From Candidatus Thiodiazotropha sp. (ex Monitilora ramsayi) (GTDB lineage Bacteria; Pseudomonadota; Gammaproteobacteria; Chromatiales; Chromatiaceae): a stretch of DNA of 64,000 nucleotides. The notes under the pieces are model-generated. The model was not told where the DNA came from and did no database searches. It saw only the letters and a program-made list of their open reading frames with translations. Positions 45,968 to 56,004 of the stretch are shown one piece after another. The first letter of the stretch is position 1. Each line of letters opens with the position of its first letter. The translations under genes were made by a program, and so were the position numbers. The stretch is taken from positions 20,932-84,931 of the forward strand of contig JAHXIO010000004.1 of NCBI GenBank assembly GCA_025655595.1, in the 5' to 3' direction.

Positions 45968-47014
45968 GTGATAGAGGAACCCAGATTGATCAATGGCGAG
46001 GCCACTGGCGAGGACGAGGCTGTTGATCGCGCCATTCGCCCCAAGCGGCTGCAGGACTATGTCGGACAGCCGGCGGTCAGCGAGCAGATGGAGATCTTCA
46101 TCCCGGCGGCGCGCGGGCGTGGTGAGTCGCTGGATCATGTGTTGATCTTCGGTCCGCCCGGATTGGGTAAGACCACCCTGGCCCACATCATCGCCAATGA
46201 GATGGAGGTCAATCTGCGCCAAACCTCTGGCCCGGTACTGGAAAAACCGGGAGATCTGGCGGCCCTGCTGACCAACCTGGAACCCCGGGATGTGCTCTTC
46301 GTGGATGAGATTCATCGCCTGAGCCCGGTGGTGGAGGAGGTGCTCTATCCGGCGATGGAGGATTTCCAGCTCGATATCATGATCGGCGAGGGGCCGGCTG
46401 CCCGTTCCATCAAGCTCGATCTGCCCCCGTTTACCCTGGTGGGGGCGACGACACGGGCCGGTCTGTTGACCTCACCCCTGCGGGATCGCTTCGGCATCGT
46501 ACAGCGGCTCGAGTTTTACAACAGCGGTGACCTTTTGCGGATCGTCACACGCTCCGCCGGGATTCTGAATATCGGTATCGACGAAGGCGGTGCGGCCGAG
46601 ATTGCCCGCCGTTCCCGGGGGACACCCAGGATCGCTAACAGACTGCTGAGACGGGTCCGCGACTATGCCCAAGTGAAGGGTGATGGCCATATCTCAGCAG
46701 AGTTGGCGGATGCGGCACTGAGTATGCTCAAGGTGGACGCCAATGGTTTCGATGGGATGGACAGAAGGTTGCTGCTGGCGGTGATCGAAAAGTTCGACGG
46801 CGGACCTGTCGGGGTGGACAATCTGGCGGCGGCGATCGGAGAGGAGCGCGGGACCATCGAGGATGTGCTCGAGCCTTATCTGATCCAGCAGGGATTCCTG
46901 ATGCGTACCCCTCGGGGGCGGGTAGCCACCAAGACGGCTTACCTCCACTTTGGTCTCTCTCCAAAGGCGGGGGACGCAGTAACGCGGAAAGATGATCTCT
47001 TTCGTGAAATATGA
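45968..47014 (+). CDS. ruvB: Holliday junction DNA helicase RuvB
   Basis: A 348-residue AAA+ motor. Walker [13 protein letters not shown], Walker [11 protein letters not shown] and the winged-helix C-terminus ([24 protein letters not shown]) are present. The GTG at 45968 is chosen because AAGG lies six bases upstream; a TTG at 45962 would leave no room for it. It completes the ruvCAB set. Confidence 0.97.
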   Translation: MIEEPRLINGEATGEDEAVDRAIRPKRLQDYVGQPAVSEQMEIFIPAARGRGESLDHVLIFGPPGLGKTTLAHIIANEMEVNLRQTSGPVLEKPGDLAALLTNLEPRDVLFVDEIHRLSPVVEEVLYPAMEDFQLDIMIGEGPAARSIKLDLPPFTLVGATTRAGLLTSPLRDRFGIVQRLEFYNSGDLLRIVTRSAGILNIGIDEGGAAEIARRSRGTPRIANRLLRRVRDYAQVKGDGHISAELADAALSMLKVDANGFDGMDRRLLLAVIEKFDGGPVGVDNLAAAIGEERGTIEDVLEPYLIQQGFLMRTPRGRVATKTAYLHFGLSPKAGDAVTRKDDLFREI

Positions 47015-47107
47015 CACATAAACCCACGTCCCTATGGGGAACTTGAACAATCAAACAGACTCAGATAACGGGAACTGCATTCGTGTAACAGCGATCTGGC
47101 ATGGGGT

Positions 47108-47530
47108 ATGAACAGCAAGGGCAATCAATTCATCTGGCCGGTGAGGGTCTACTACGAGGATACCGATTCCGGCGGTGTGGTCTACTACGCCAACTACCTC
47201 AAATTCATGGAGCGGGCAAGAACCGAATGGCTGCGCAGTCTCGGTTATGAGCAGGATCGACTGTTGGAACAGGATGGGATCATCTTCGCGGTTCGTTCCG
47301 TCGAGGTGGGTTACCATCAGCCGGCCCGTTTCAACGATGCATTGGAAGTCAGTGCCTCTCTGTCGGGAAAAGGCCGAGCCAGCCTCACCTTTCTGCAGGA
47401 GGTCAGACGCCAAGCCGATTCGCAACTGCTCTGCAGCGGCGAGATAAAGATCGCCTGCGTAGATATGAAGCGCATGCGACCCACACCTATTCCAACCGGA
47501 CTACTATCGGAGATCCCGGATGTCGACTGA
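47108..47530 (+). CDS. ybgC: YbgC-type acyl-CoA thioesterase of the Tol-Pal cluster
   Basis: A 140-residue hotdog-fold thioesterase (VRVYYEDTDSGGVVYYANYLKFMERARTEWL with the catalytic Asp in EDTDSGG). It is the conserved first gene of tol-pal operons and acts on acyl-CoA or acyl-ACP linked to phospholipid metabolism. Its end overlaps tolQ by 11 bases. Confidence 0.95.
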   Translation: MNSKGNQFIWPVRVYYEDTDSGGVVYYANYLKFMERARTEWLRSLGYEQDRLLEQDGIIFAVRSVEVGYHQPARFNDALEVSASLSGKGRASLTFLQEVRRQADSQLLCSGEIKIACVDMKRMRPTPIPTGLLSEIPDVD

Positions 47531-48194
47531 CCTCTCCATCACTCATCTCATACTGAACGCCAGCCTCGTCGTTCAACTGGTGATCGCACTGCTCGTCTTC
47601 GCGTCGGTGATGTCGTGGACCATGATCTTCGATAGAAGGCGGGTATTGAGAAGGGCGGGGCGTGCGGCGGACGACTTTGAGAGCCGCTTCTGGTCCGGCG
47701 GTGACCTGGCCGAACTCTATCGACAGCTCGAACGCGACGGCGATGACGACTCAGGGATGGCGGCCATCTTCCGTGCCGGATTCCGTGAATTCGCCCGTCT
47801 CCGCACAAAGGGTCACAAAGACCCCATGGCGATGGTGCAGGGTGCGCAGCGCTCCATGCGCGTCTCACTCAACCGTGAGGTGGACCGGCTGGAGAACCAT
47901 CTCTCCACCCTGGCCACCGTCGGTTCCACCAGCCCCTATGTGGGTCTCTTCGGCACTGTGTGGGGGATCATGAACTCATTCACCTCCTTGGGTAACGTCA
48001 AACAGGCGACGCTGGCGCTGGTGGCGCCGGGCATCGCCGAAGCGTTGATCGCCACCGCCATCGGACTCTTCGCTGCTATTCCCGCCGTGGTGGCCTACAA
48101 TCGTTACTCCAACAAGGTCGAGCGACTGAACAATCGCTACGACGACTTTGTGGAGGAGTTCGCCACCATCCTGCAACGTCAGGCCGGCAGCTGA
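47520..48194 (+). CDS. tolQ: Tol-Pal system proton-motor protein TolQ
   Basis: A 224-residue inner-membrane protein with three helices (about 14-36, 132-155 and 165-190), homologous to ExbB/MotA. With TolR it forms the proton channel that drives Tol-Pal constriction of the outer membrane during division. It overlaps ybgC and is followed by tolR. Confidence 0.95.
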   Translation: MSTDLSITHLILNASLVVQLVIALLVFASVMSWTMIFDRRRVLRRAGRAADDFESRFWSGGDLAELYRQLERDGDDDSGMAAIFRAGFREFARLRTKGHKDPMAMVQGAQRSMRVSLNREVDRLENHLSTLATVGSTSPYVGLFGTVWGIMNSFTSLGNVKQATLALVAPGIAEALIATAIGLFAAIPAVVAYNRYSNKVERLNNRYDDFVEEFATILQRQAGS

Positions 48195-48207
48195 GCGGGC
48201 CCTCTCC

Positions 48208-48633
48208 ATGAGCCGACAGAAGAATAAACGCCGGCCGATGTCCGAGATCAATGTAGTGCCCTACATTGATGTGATGTTGGTGTTGCTCGTGATCTTCATG
48301 ATTACCGCACCGCTGTTGACCCAGGGTGTCGATGTGGAGCTGCCGCAGGCCGATGCACAACCAATCGATCAGACGCAGGCCGAGCCGGTTGTAGTGACGG
48401 TCGACCGGGCCGGAGAGATGTATATCGATATCGGCGAGGGTAAGGATAGCCCCATATCGCCTGATGACCTGGTCAGCCGGGTACAGTCGGTGCTCAAGTA
48501 CAAACCCAAGACTCCCATCCTGGTTCGGGGCGATGCGGGTGTGGCGTATGGGCGGGTAGTCGAGGCGATGGTTCTGTTACAGGCAGGCGGTGCGCCCAGT
48601 GTCGGACTCATTACCGAACCCCCGGAGTCTTAG
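48208..48633 (+). CDS. tolR: Tol-Pal system protein TolR
   Basis: A 141-residue ExbD/TolR protein with one N-terminal helix (MSEINVVPYIDVMLVLLVIFMI; the Asp in YIDVML is the proton-carrying residue) and a periplasmic domain. The start at 48208 gives the normal short N-terminus. Confidence 0.95.
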   Translation: MSRQKNKRRPMSEINVVPYIDVMLVLLVIFMITAPLLTQGVDVELPQADAQPIDQTQAEPVVVTVDRAGEMYIDIGEGKDSPISPDDLVSRVQSVLKYKPKTPILVRGDAGVAYGRVVEAMVLLQAGGAPSVGLITEPPES

Positions 48634-48635
48634 TC

Positions 48636-49505
48636 GTGCTGGGTATTTTGAAACGCAGTCCCTTGGCCGTTTTCATGGCGGTGTTGCTGCATGTCCTGAT
48701 CGTATTCTTTCTGATATACGGTTTGGAATGGGAGCTCTTCCCCGAAAAGGCTAAGCCGCAGGTGCAGGTGGTCAAAGCACAGGTCGTTGATGCTGACAAA
48801 CTGCAACAGAAAGAAGCGGCGGAAAAAGCAAAGTTAAAGAAGCAGCAGGAGGAAGCGCGTAAACGCAAGCAGGCTGAAGAGAGGAAGAAGCAGGCTGCAC
48901 TAGAGAAGAAACGCAAAGCGGAAGCCAAACGCAAGGCGGATGCGAAACAGAAAGCGGAAGCTGAGAAAAAGCGCAAAGCAGAGGCCAAACGTAAAGCCGA
49001 GGCAAAACGCAAGGCGGAAGCGCAGCGCAAGGCCGAGGCTAAGCGTAAAGCGGACGCTGAAGCCAAGCGGAAGGCAGAGACTAAGCGCAAAGCCGAGGCG
49101 GAAGCCAAGCGTAAGGCGGAAGCGAAAAGACAGGCGGAACTGGCTGCCAAGCGGGAGGCTGCCGCGCGGGCGGAGAGAGAGCGGGCACTGCAGGAGCAGC
49201 TCGCCGCCGAACAGAATGCACGGGAGATCGACCGTTATGTGGCGGTGATCAAACAGCAGATCGAACGAAACTGGCTAAGGCCGGCTCAATCCGGCGAACA
49301 GCTCTCCTGTATCGTACAGGTGAGGCTGATACCCGGCGGTGATGTGGTACCGGGCGGCGTCAGTATTATCAAGGGGAGTGGCAATGCTGCTTTCGACCGT
49401 TCCGTGGAGGCGGCTGTCTACAAGGCAGCGCCACTGCAAGTGCCCAGCGGCGGGCTGTTTGAATCATTCAGAAATTTAAGGTTAAACTTCAAACCAAGCA
49501 AATAA
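48636..49505 (+). CDS. tolA: Tol-Pal system protein TolA
   Basis: A 289-residue protein linking TolQR to Pal and TolB across the periplasm. It uses GTG as start, two bases after tolR stops. One N-terminal helix (about 10-28) is followed by a long Ala/Lys/Glu-rich helical region (about 48-190) made of many copies of the short words KAEAKR and RKAEA, then the C-terminal domain III ([36 protein letters not shown]). The low-complexity DNA makes spurious open frames on other strands. Confidence 0.94.
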   Translation: MLGILKRSPLAVFMAVLLHVLIVFFLIYGLEWELFPEKAKPQVQVVKAQVVDADKLQQKEAAEKAKLKKQQEEARKRKQAEERKKQAALEKKRKAEAKRKADAKQKAEAEKKRKAEAKRKAEAKRKAEAQRKAEAKRKADAEAKRKAETKRKAEAEAKRKAEAKRQAELAAKREAAARAERERALQEQLAAEQNAREIDRYVAVIKQQIERNWLRPAQSGEQLSCIVQVRLIPGGDVVPGGVSIIKGSGNAAFDRSVEAAVYKAAPLQVPSGGLFESFRNLRLNFKPSK

Positions 49506-49519
49506 CCATCTGTAATTCT

Positions 49520-50812
49520 ATGAAAAAGTTTTTTTGGGTACTCATTCTGACTCTTATCTGGTTACCATCTGTCCAGGCGGATCTGACCATTGAAATCACC
49601 GAAGGTGTGGAGGGCGCGCTGCCTATTGCCATTGTTCCATTCGGCTGGCAGGGTGCGGGTCGTCCACCGGTGGATGTCTCTGCAGTGATCAATGCGGATC
49701 TGCAGCGCAGTGGCCGGTTCAAGACCATCCCCCAGGCCGATATGCTCTCTCGTCCCACCACTGCCGAGGAGATCCAGTTTAAGGATTGGCGGGCACTGGA
49801 TGTGGAGAACCTTGTGGTGGGGCAGGTACGACCTCAGGGTACCGGCGGCTATGAGATCCGCTTCCAATTGTTCGATGTCTATAAGGGTGAGCAACTGACC
49901 GGTTACACCATCCCGACCACGGCACCGAATCTGCGCGCCACCGCCCATCGCATCGCCGACCTGATCTATGAAAAGTTACTCGGCATTCCGGGTGCCTTTG
50001 CCACCCGGGTGGCCTATATCACCTCGGTGAAGCAGGACGACGGTACTCAGCGAATCGACCTGAATATCGCCGATGCGGACGGTTACAATCCGGAGACAAT
50101 CGTCAGTTCAACCGAACCCCTGATGTCACCGGCCTGGTCGCCGGACGGCCGCAAACTGGCCTATGTCTCTTTCGAGGAAGGCAAGTCCGCCATCTATGTG
50201 CAGGAGGCCTATACGGGGCGGCGGCAGAAGGTGACATCGTTCAAAGGCATTAACGGTGCGCCAGCCTGGTCACCGGATGGACGCAAGCTGGCCATGGCCC
50301 TCTCCAAAGATGGCAACCCGGACATCTTCGTCTTCGATCTGGGTACCAAGAAACTGAAACCTCTCACCCGGCACTATGCCATCGACACCGAGCCGGCCTG
50401 GTCACCTGATGGTAAATCGTTGGTCTTCACCTCGGACCGGGGCGGCAAGCCACAGATCTATCGTGTCTCGGCCTATGGCGGTCCGGCGAAGCGTGTGACC
50501 TTCCAGAACAGCTATAATGCCCGCGCCTCGTTTTCGCCGGATGGCAAATTACTTGCCCTGGTGACACGGGAGGATGGCAGCTACAAGATAGCCGTGCAGG
50601 ATCTGGATTCCGGGATTATGCAGGTGCTGAGCCAGGGCAGCCTGGACGAGTCCCCCAGTTTTGCGCCCAACGGCAGCATGATAATTTACGCCTCCAAAGC
50701 CGGGTATCGCGGTGTCTTGGCGGCGGTTTCAGTTGACGGTCGGGTTCGGCAGCGTTTGGCCCTGCAAGAGGGCGATGTGCGCGAACCTGTCTGGTCCCCA
50801 TTCAAGAAATAG
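49520..50812 (+). CDS. tolB: Tol-Pal system beta-propeller protein TolB
   Basis: A 430-residue periplasmic protein: signal peptide (about 1-20, VQA cleavage), N-terminal alpha/beta domain and a six-bladed propeller recognisable by repeated [24 protein letters not shown] and [11 protein letters not shown] blades. It binds Pal and TolA. Confidence 0.97.
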   Translation: MKKFFWVLILTLIWLPSVQADLTIEITEGVEGALPIAIVPFGWQGAGRPPVDVSAVINADLQRSGRFKTIPQADMLSRPTTAEEIQFKDWRALDVENLVVGQVRPQGTGGYEIRFQLFDVYKGEQLTGYTIPTTAPNLRATAHRIADLIYEKLLGIPGAFATRVAYITSVKQDDGTQRIDLNIADADGYNPETIVSSTEPLMSPAWSPDGRKLAYVSFEEGKSAIYVQEAYTGRRQKVTSFKGINGAPAWSPDGRKLAMALSKDGNPDIFVFDLGTKKLKPLTRHYAIDTEPAWSPDGKSLVFTSDRGGKPQIYRVSAYGGPAKRVTFQNSYNARASFSPDGKLLALVTREDGSYKIAVQDLDSGIMQVLSQGSLDESPSFAPNGSMIIYASKAGYRGVLAAVSVDGRVRQRLALQEGDVREPVWSPFKK

Positions 50813-50841
50813 TTGTTCACTTGGCGAAGGAGATATATCCC

Positions 50842-51384
50842 ATGAACAGAATGCTGACCCTTTGGGTCTCTCTAACTCTTTCCGTACTGCTGCTGGCAGG
50901 TTGTTCGTCGACCCCGAGTGGCGATCGACAGGCAGGTGCTGATGTATCAGAGCAATCAACCGGCGCCGGTGGCCAGGATGGCAGCGGTGCCTCCACCTCA
51001 GCTGCCAGCGAAGGGGCGGCCTGGACCGGAGATCCCCTGGAGAATCCCAACAGCTTGCTGGCCACCCGGGTCATCTACTTCGATTTTGATCAGAGCACGG
51101 TCCGAGCCGACTATCTCGACGTCATCTCTGCCCATGCGGATTATCTCGCTGCCAATCCCCAGATGGTGGTACGACTGGAAGGGCATGCCGATGAGCGTGG
51201 CACCCGGGAGTACAATCTGGGACTGGGAGAAAACCGCGCCAATGCCGTCCGCAGTCTGATGATGGCGCAAGGTGTCGCCGACAATCAGCTGGTGGTGGTG
51301 AGCTATGGCGAGGAGCGTGCCGCAGCTTTCGAACACAATGAAGAGGCCTGGGCACTGAACCGTCGGGTTGAACTGGTCTATTGA
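50842..51384 (+). CDS. pal: Peptidoglycan-associated lipoprotein Pal
   Basis: A 180-residue outer-membrane lipoprotein. Lipobox LLLAGC is about residue 20; an Ala/Gly/Ser-rich linker leads to an OmpA-like domain (YFDFDQSTVRADYLDVISAHADYL, LEGHADERGTREYNLGLGENRANAV). GGAG lies upstream of the ATG at 50842; a start at 50821 would add seven unlikely residues. Confidence 0.96.
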   Translation: MNRMLTLWVSLTLSVLLLAGCSSTPSGDRQAGADVSEQSTGAGGQDGSGASTSAASEGAAWTGDPLENPNSLLATRVIYFDFDQSTVRADYLDVISAHADYLAANPQMVVRLEGHADERGTREYNLGLGENRANAVRSLMMAQGVADNQLVVVSYGEERAAAFEHNEEAWALNRRVELVY

Positions 51385-51394
51385 TAGGGAGACG

Positions 51395-52222
51395 ATGATG
51401 AGAATCCCACTGACAGGCTGGCTGGTGCTTGGCGTGATGTTGGCGCCAGGCGGACTCTGGGCCGAAAATGGCAAATTGACTGTCGAACAACGGCTTGAAC
51501 GCCTGGAAAGGCTCTCGCGCAATCAGAATATGGCCGATATGGTCTACCAGATGCAGCAGCTGAAGCAGGAGGTCCAGCGACTGAATGGTGAGCTGGAGAT
51601 GCAGAAGCATGCCCTCGACGCCATGAGTCGTCGCCAGCGGGATCTCTATCTTGATATCGATCAGCGTCTCTCCCGGGTTCAGCCGGGTACCGCTCCGGCC
51701 CCTGTACCGTCTCCTGCCGCAACGCCTCTAGCGGTGCCAGCACCTTCTCAGCCGGTACCTGGTGCCGCGCCAGTGACTCAGCCGACAACCGCAGTGTCCC
51801 AGACTACAGCCAAGGCGGTCACACCACCGGATCCGAAGAAAGAGGCTGCTGCTTACCAGAGTGCTTTCAATCTCCTCAAGCAGGGCCGCTATCCCGAGTC
51901 GATCAAGGCCTTTACCCAGTTTCTCGAAAACTACCCCGGCGGTGCCTTCGAGGATAATGCTCAATACTGGCTTGCGGAAGCGAGTTACGTGAACAGGGAT
52001 TTTGATGCGGCATTGAGTGAATTTAGCAAGGTCCTGTCGAATCACCCCCAGAGTCCCAAGGTGCCCGGCGCCATGCTCAAGATGGGATATATTCACTACG
52101 AGCTGAAACGCTGGCCTGAAGCCAGGGAGGTCTTACAGTCACTGCAACAGCAGTATACCGGCAGCACCGAGGCGCGCCTGGCGGAGAAGCGGCTTCAGCG
52201 CATGACGAAAGAGGGTCATTAG
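51395..52222 (+). CDS. cpoB: Cell division coordinator CpoB (YbgF)
   Basis: A 275-residue periplasmic protein: signal peptide ending at LWA, an N-terminal coiled coil (about 28-80), a Pro/Ala-rich linker and C-terminal TPR repeats (YQSAFNLLKQGRYPESIKAFTQFLENYPGG). It coordinates PBP1B and Tol at division. Two adjacent ATGs (51395, 51398) follow GGGAG; either may be used. It is the last Tol-Pal gene. Confidence 0.94.
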   Translation: MMRIPLTGWLVLGVMLAPGGLWAENGKLTVEQRLERLERLSRNQNMADMVYQMQQLKQEVQRLNGELEMQKHALDAMSRRQRDLYLDIDQRLSRVQPGTAPAPVPSPAATPLAVPAPSQPVPGAAPVTQPTTAVSQTTAKAVTPPDPKKEAAAYQSAFNLLKQGRYPESIKAFTQFLENYPGGAFEDNAQYWLAEASYVNRDFDAALSEFSKVLSNHPQSPKVPGAMLKMGYIHYELKRWPEAREVLQSLQQQYTGSTEARLAEKRLQRMTKEGH

Positions 52223-52248
52223 CAGGTTCTTTCGCCTGACCATTTTCC

Positions 52249-52890
52249 ATGACCCGTTTGCGAATTACGGAGATCTTCCATTCCCTGCAGGGGGAGGGCC
52301 GAACTGTCGGTACCCCCACGGTCTTTGTGCGCCTGACCGGCTGTCCATTACGCTGTCGCTATTGTGACACCACCTACGCCTTCAGTGGTGGTGAGATGGT
52401 TTCGCTTGAGTCGATTCTGGAGCAGATTGCAAGCTATTCGACCGATCATGTCTGCGTGACCGGCGGCGAACCGCTGGCACAGAAGGGTGTTTCCGAACTC
52501 CTGACGGCACTCTGCGATACGGGCTACCAGGTCTCGCTGGAGACCAGTGGCGCCTTGGATATTGCCACTGTCGATTCACGGGTCTCCCGGGTAGTGGACA
52601 TCAAGACCCCAGGCTCCGGCGAGGTGGAGCGGAACCTGTCTTCGAATCTCGACTGTCTGACACCACACGATCAGGTGAAATTCGTCATCACCGATCAACA
52701 GGACTATGAATGGAGCCGCTCACTGCTCATGGAACAAAAACTCAATGAGCGTTGTGAGGTGTTGTTTTCGCCGGTACACGACAAGCTTAAGGCCAGCGAA
52801 CTGGCCGACTGGGTGATCAGGGACCGGCTGCCGGTCCGTTTTCAACTGCAACTGCACAAGCTCCTCTGGGGTGACGAGCCGGGCCGATGA
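52249..52890 (+). CDS. queE: 7-carboxy-7-deazaguanine synthase QueE
   Basis: A 213-residue radical SAM enzyme that contracts the ring of 6-carboxytetrahydropterin in queuosine synthesis. The cluster motif is [26 protein letters not shown] is the family N-terminus. It overlaps queC (ATGA). It follows cpoB after 26 bases, the order conserved in gammaproteobacteria. Confidence 0.96.
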   Translation: MTRLRITEIFHSLQGEGRTVGTPTVFVRLTGCPLRCRYCDTTYAFSGGEMVSLESILEQIASYSTDHVCVTGGEPLAQKGVSELLTALCDTGYQVSLETSGALDIATVDSRVSRVVDIKTPGSGEVERNLSSNLDCLTPHDQVKFVITDQQDYEWSRSLLMEQKLNERCEVLFSPVHDKLKASELADWVIRDRLPVRFQLQLHKLLWGDEPGR

Positions 52891-53570
52891 GTGAGAAGCA
52901 TGCCGTAATCCTGCTCTCAGGCGGGCTCGATTCAGCCACGGTCCTGGCCATCGCCAGGGAACAGGGTTATCGATGCCATGCCTTGAGTATGTCCTACGGT
53001 CAACGTCATGCGGCGGAACTGGCAGCGGCCGAACGGGTGGCGTCAGCCCTGGGTGCAGAGGCACATAAAGTGATCCATATCGAGCTGGACGCCTTCGGCG
53101 GCTCGGCCCTGACCGACAAAGCCATAGACGTTCCCGAATCCCTGCAGACGGGGATTCCCGTGACCTATGTACCGGCCCGAAACACGGTTTTCCTCTCCCT
53201 GGCACTGGGTTGGGCGGAAGTGCTTGATGCTCATGACATCTTTATCGGCGTCAATGCGGTGGACTACTCCGGCTATCCGGACTGTCGTCCCCAGTTCATA
53301 GAGGCCTTCGAAGGGCTTGCCAATCTGGCGACCAAAGCCGGGGTGGAGGGCAAACCGTTCAGGATCCATACACCGCTGATAGAACTGACCAAGGCGGAGA
53401 TCATCCGGCAGGGGACAGCGCTGGGGGTGGATTACGGCCTGACCGTCTCCTGTTATCAGGCCGATACGTCGGGTAAGGCTTGCGGAGTTTGCGACTCCTG
53501 CAGATTGCGTGCAAAGGGCTTCGCGGAAGCCGGCTTTTCCGACCCCACCCCCTATCAAACCAAGGGCTGA
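52887..53570 (+). CDS. queC: 7-cyano-7-deazaguanine synthase QueC
   Basis: A 227-residue ATP-dependent enzyme that converts CDG to preQ0. The PP-loop [10 protein letters not shown] and four zinc-binding Cys ([21 protein letters not shown]) are visible. The gene is coupled to queE and is followed by a pair of repetitive palindromes instead of another gene. Confidence 0.96.
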   Translation: MSEKHAVILLSGGLDSATVLAIAREQGYRCHALSMSYGQRHAAELAAAERVASALGAEAHKVIHIELDAFGGSALTDKAIDVPESLQTGIPVTYVPARNTVFLSLALGWAEVLDAHDIFIGVNAVDYSGYPDCRPQFIEAFEGLANLATKAGVEGKPFRIHTPLIELTKAEIIRQGTALGVDYGLTVSCYQADTSGKACGVCDSCRLRAKGFAEAGFSDPTPYQTKG

Positions 53571-53584
53571 ATCCGGCAGTGGAC

Positions 53585-53671
53585 GGTGCGGCAGAGCCGC
53601 ACCCTACGCCTAAACCCGAACACACTCCCTGATACAGGTGGTTGACCCGTAGGGTGCGGCTCCGCCGCACC
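53585..53671. repeat. Inverted pair of REP-like palindromes (BIME-like)
   Basis: Two 24-base palindromic units, 53585-53608 and 53648-53671, are inverted relative to each other and match at 23 of 24 positions; each contains GGTGCGGC and GCCGCACC. They flank about 39 bases. They probably act as a shared terminator or mRNA-stabilising element between the convergent queC and FNR-like genes. Confidence 0.8.
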
Positions 53672-53714
53672 AAACAGTCAGGTGGATCTAACCCAACCAC
53701 CAGTGAGACTGGTA

Positions 53715-54581
53715 TCAGTGGTAGAGCAATTCCGCCCAGCGATCCTCGTTGACCAGCTGTTTCTTCAGTTCCTTCCACTCATCCTCAGAACCGAATGCTT
53801 CCGCCATCACTTTGGCGAAGACGGCGGCTGCTTTTTCCTGACCCGCCAGGAAGACATAGGTCTTGGGATCACGCAGCAGACGCAGGCACTCATCTGTATG
53901 TGCTGAGAGACTCTCCTGCAATCCGTCTGCCGCATCTCTGAGCGGCTTGTCGATCAAGGCGCTGAATGCCTTGAAACTGGCATCGTCATAGTAGTGACCG
54001 AGATCGTCCTGCTTATCGTTCAGGTAGAGAAGATTCATGCCGCCCTGATCGCCATAGAAGAGCCGTACGTCACCTTTCCAACTGCCGTGCTGATCATAGA
54101 TCTGCTGGGTGAATGCACGAAACGGGGCAACCCCTGTTCCGGTACCGATCATCAGGAGATTACAGGTGTTATCGGCAGGTACTTTAAAGGGGCTGCGGAA
54201 AGGGCCGGTGATACGGATCTTGTCTCCCGGCTTGGCATCGCAGAGGTAGTTGGAGGCGATACCCGGATAGCGCTCTCCCGAGATCTCATCGATGTAGAAA
54301 CAGCGCTTGACCAAAATCTCCAGTTCGGCAGCCTCCGCGTTACCTGTCTGGGCCGGGTTGGCAATGGAGTAACGGCGATGGTGAAACTCATTGCCGAATT
54401 CATGGGGACCCGGTACCAGCACGCCGATACTTTGACCGGCTGCATAGCGGAATGCCGGATCGTCTATCTGCAAAACCAGTTGGCGAACTTCGTCGGTGGA
54501 GTCAGGTGTGATGCGGATTGACGATTTAACGATTGCGTCACAGGCATTCTCAGCGTTGATCTCTTCATTTATCTCAGCCAT
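53715..54581 (-). CDS. Ferredoxin--NADP+ reductase-like flavoprotein
   Basis: A 288-residue plant-type FNR-family oxidoreductase. FAD-binding is marked by RRYSIAN and pyridine-nucleotide binding by MIGTGTGVAPFRAF, with a later VFLAGQEKAAAVFAKVMAEAF. The C-terminal sequence WAELLYH ends in aromatic Tyr-His, as in several FNR-like enzymes. The electron partner is unknown. It is a single gene, convergent with queC. Confidence 0.85.
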   Translation of the reverse strand: MAEINEEINAENACDAIVKSSIRITPDSTDEVRQLVLQIDDPAFRYAAGQSIGVLVPGPHEFGNEFHHRRYSIANPAQTGNAEAAELEILVKRCFYIDEISGERYPGIASNYLCDAKPGDKIRITGPFRSPFKVPADNTCNLLMIGTGTGVAPFRAFTQQIYDQHGSWKGDVRLFYGDQGGMNLLYLNDKQDDLGHYYDDASFKAFSALIDKPLRDAADGLQESLSAHTDECLRLLRDPKTYVFLAGQEKAAAVFAKVMAEAFGSEDEWKELKKQLVNEDRWAELLYH

Positions 54582-54873
54582 TGGATCTCTCTCTGGGTCG
54601 TACGGTATCCCGGTTGGTAATGGCAGGTCGTTTACTGCCTGTTGCGACGCAGCATTATAAATTCATTCCGCAATCCTTATCTAGTCGGGATTTCATCCCA
54701 CACTAATTTAGTAATGACTTGATATTGGCCGAATCTGGCGGAAGTCAATTCCTTTTATACGCCGGTGACTCAATAGAATATGTGTCTGTTGATTGCTTAT
54801 TTAAGAAAAACCCTACAAAATCGAAACTCATTGGCTGAATCGCTACTTAATAAATAACAAGCAATAAAGTGCC

Positions 54874-56004
54874 ATGATCCTTATCAAACTGATATCTGCT
54901 CCCGATTATGTGGTGATAGCGGATCAGATTCGCCATTGGCAGCATGACTATCCCCAATCGGGTGTACTCGCACTGGTTGCGGAGGGGAGTCGTGCAGAGG
55001 TTCCCACACTCCAGTCCCACTTAAACGCGTTGGACGTCCCTTTGATCGGTGCGGTTTTCCCTGAAATCCACTATTGGGGACGATTTTATCGTCAGGGTTT
55101 TCTCCTCATCTGCCTGAATCCGATGTGCGATTTCCACGACATCGTTGAGTTTTCCGGCGCGGCGGAGGAGATGGAGCAAACGATCCGGACCCTGGCCGGT
55201 GAAATAGGGGATAGGGTCGACGGTGAAGAACCCACCACGTTGTTTCTGTTGTTCGACGCCCTGGTGCCAAAGATCGGTTCCTATCTGGAGCTATTCTATC
55301 TTCAGCTTGCCCAATCCGTTCACTATGCCGGGGCCAATGCGGGCAGTGAAACCTTCCAGCCGATACCCTGTCTCTTCGATAACCGGCGGTTTATCCAGAA
55401 CGGCCTACTTGCGATCCTGCTGAAACCACATCAAGGCGCCGTTCTCGAACACAGTTATCATGCCCCCGATCAGCTTGTGGCGGCCACCTCCACCGAAGGC
55501 AATCGCATCGTCAGCATCGATTGGAAACCCGCCTTCGAGGTCTATCGGGAAAAGATCGAGCAACTGTATGGCATCGAGGTGAATCGCGATAATTTCTATG
55601 ACTATGCCGTGCACTTTCCATTTGGCATTCTCAGGGCGGATGATGAGGTTCTGGTCAGGATACCTGTTGCGCTGGAGGAGGACGGCTCTCTTTTTTGTGT
55701 TGGCGAGGTCCCGGAACATGCGGTACTGACATTGCTTGAAGCGCCGCAGCGGGAGTCATTGAAATCCTCACGACTCCTGGCCGGGCGCCTACCCGATACC
55801 ACCAGTTCCATGCTGATATTCTATTGTGCTGGCAGACGCCTGCATCTTGGAGAGGGGGCTGCCGCAGACGAACTGTGTGAGCTGCAACGAGCCATATCCA
55901 ATGACCAGGTATTCGGAGCCCTATCCCTGGGGGAGATCGGCAGTTCCCAACGGGGCGGCTATCCACTGTTCCACAATGCCACACTGGTCTGCATGAATAT
56001 ATGA
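54874..56004 (+). CDS. FIST domain sensory protein
   Basis: A 376-residue protein with FIST_N (about 25-225) and FIST_C (about 235-365) domains, thought to bind small ligands such as amino acids. Its stop overlaps the start of a PAS-GGDEF-EAL gene (ATGA at 56001-56004), so it probably supplies a sensory input to that enzyme. No convincing ribosome-binding site precedes the ATG, and the upstream 290 bases hold no gene. Confidence 0.83.
   Translation: MILIKLISAPDYVVIADQIRHWQHDYPQSGVLALVAEGSRAEVPTLQSHLNALDVPLIGAVFPEIHYWGRFYRQGFLLICLNPMCDFHDIVEFSGAAEEMEQTIRTLAGEIGDRVDGEEPTTLFLLFDALVPKIGSYLELFYLQLAQSVHYAGANAGSETFQPIPCLFDNRRFIQNGLLAILLKPHQGAVLEHSYHAPDQLVAATSTEGNRIVSIDWKPAFEVYREKIEQLYGIEVNRDNFYDYAVHFPFGILRADDEVLVRIPVALEEDGSLFCVGEVPEHAVLTLLEAPQRESLKSSRLLAGRLPDTTSSMLIFYCAGRRLHLGEGAAADELCELQRAISNDQVFGALSLGEIGSSQRGGYPLFHNATLVCMNI

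Noticed and set aside
48611..49150. Ala/Ser/Phe-rich frame opposite tolA
   Set aside because: Produced by the Ala-Lys-Glu repeats of tolA; no biological support.
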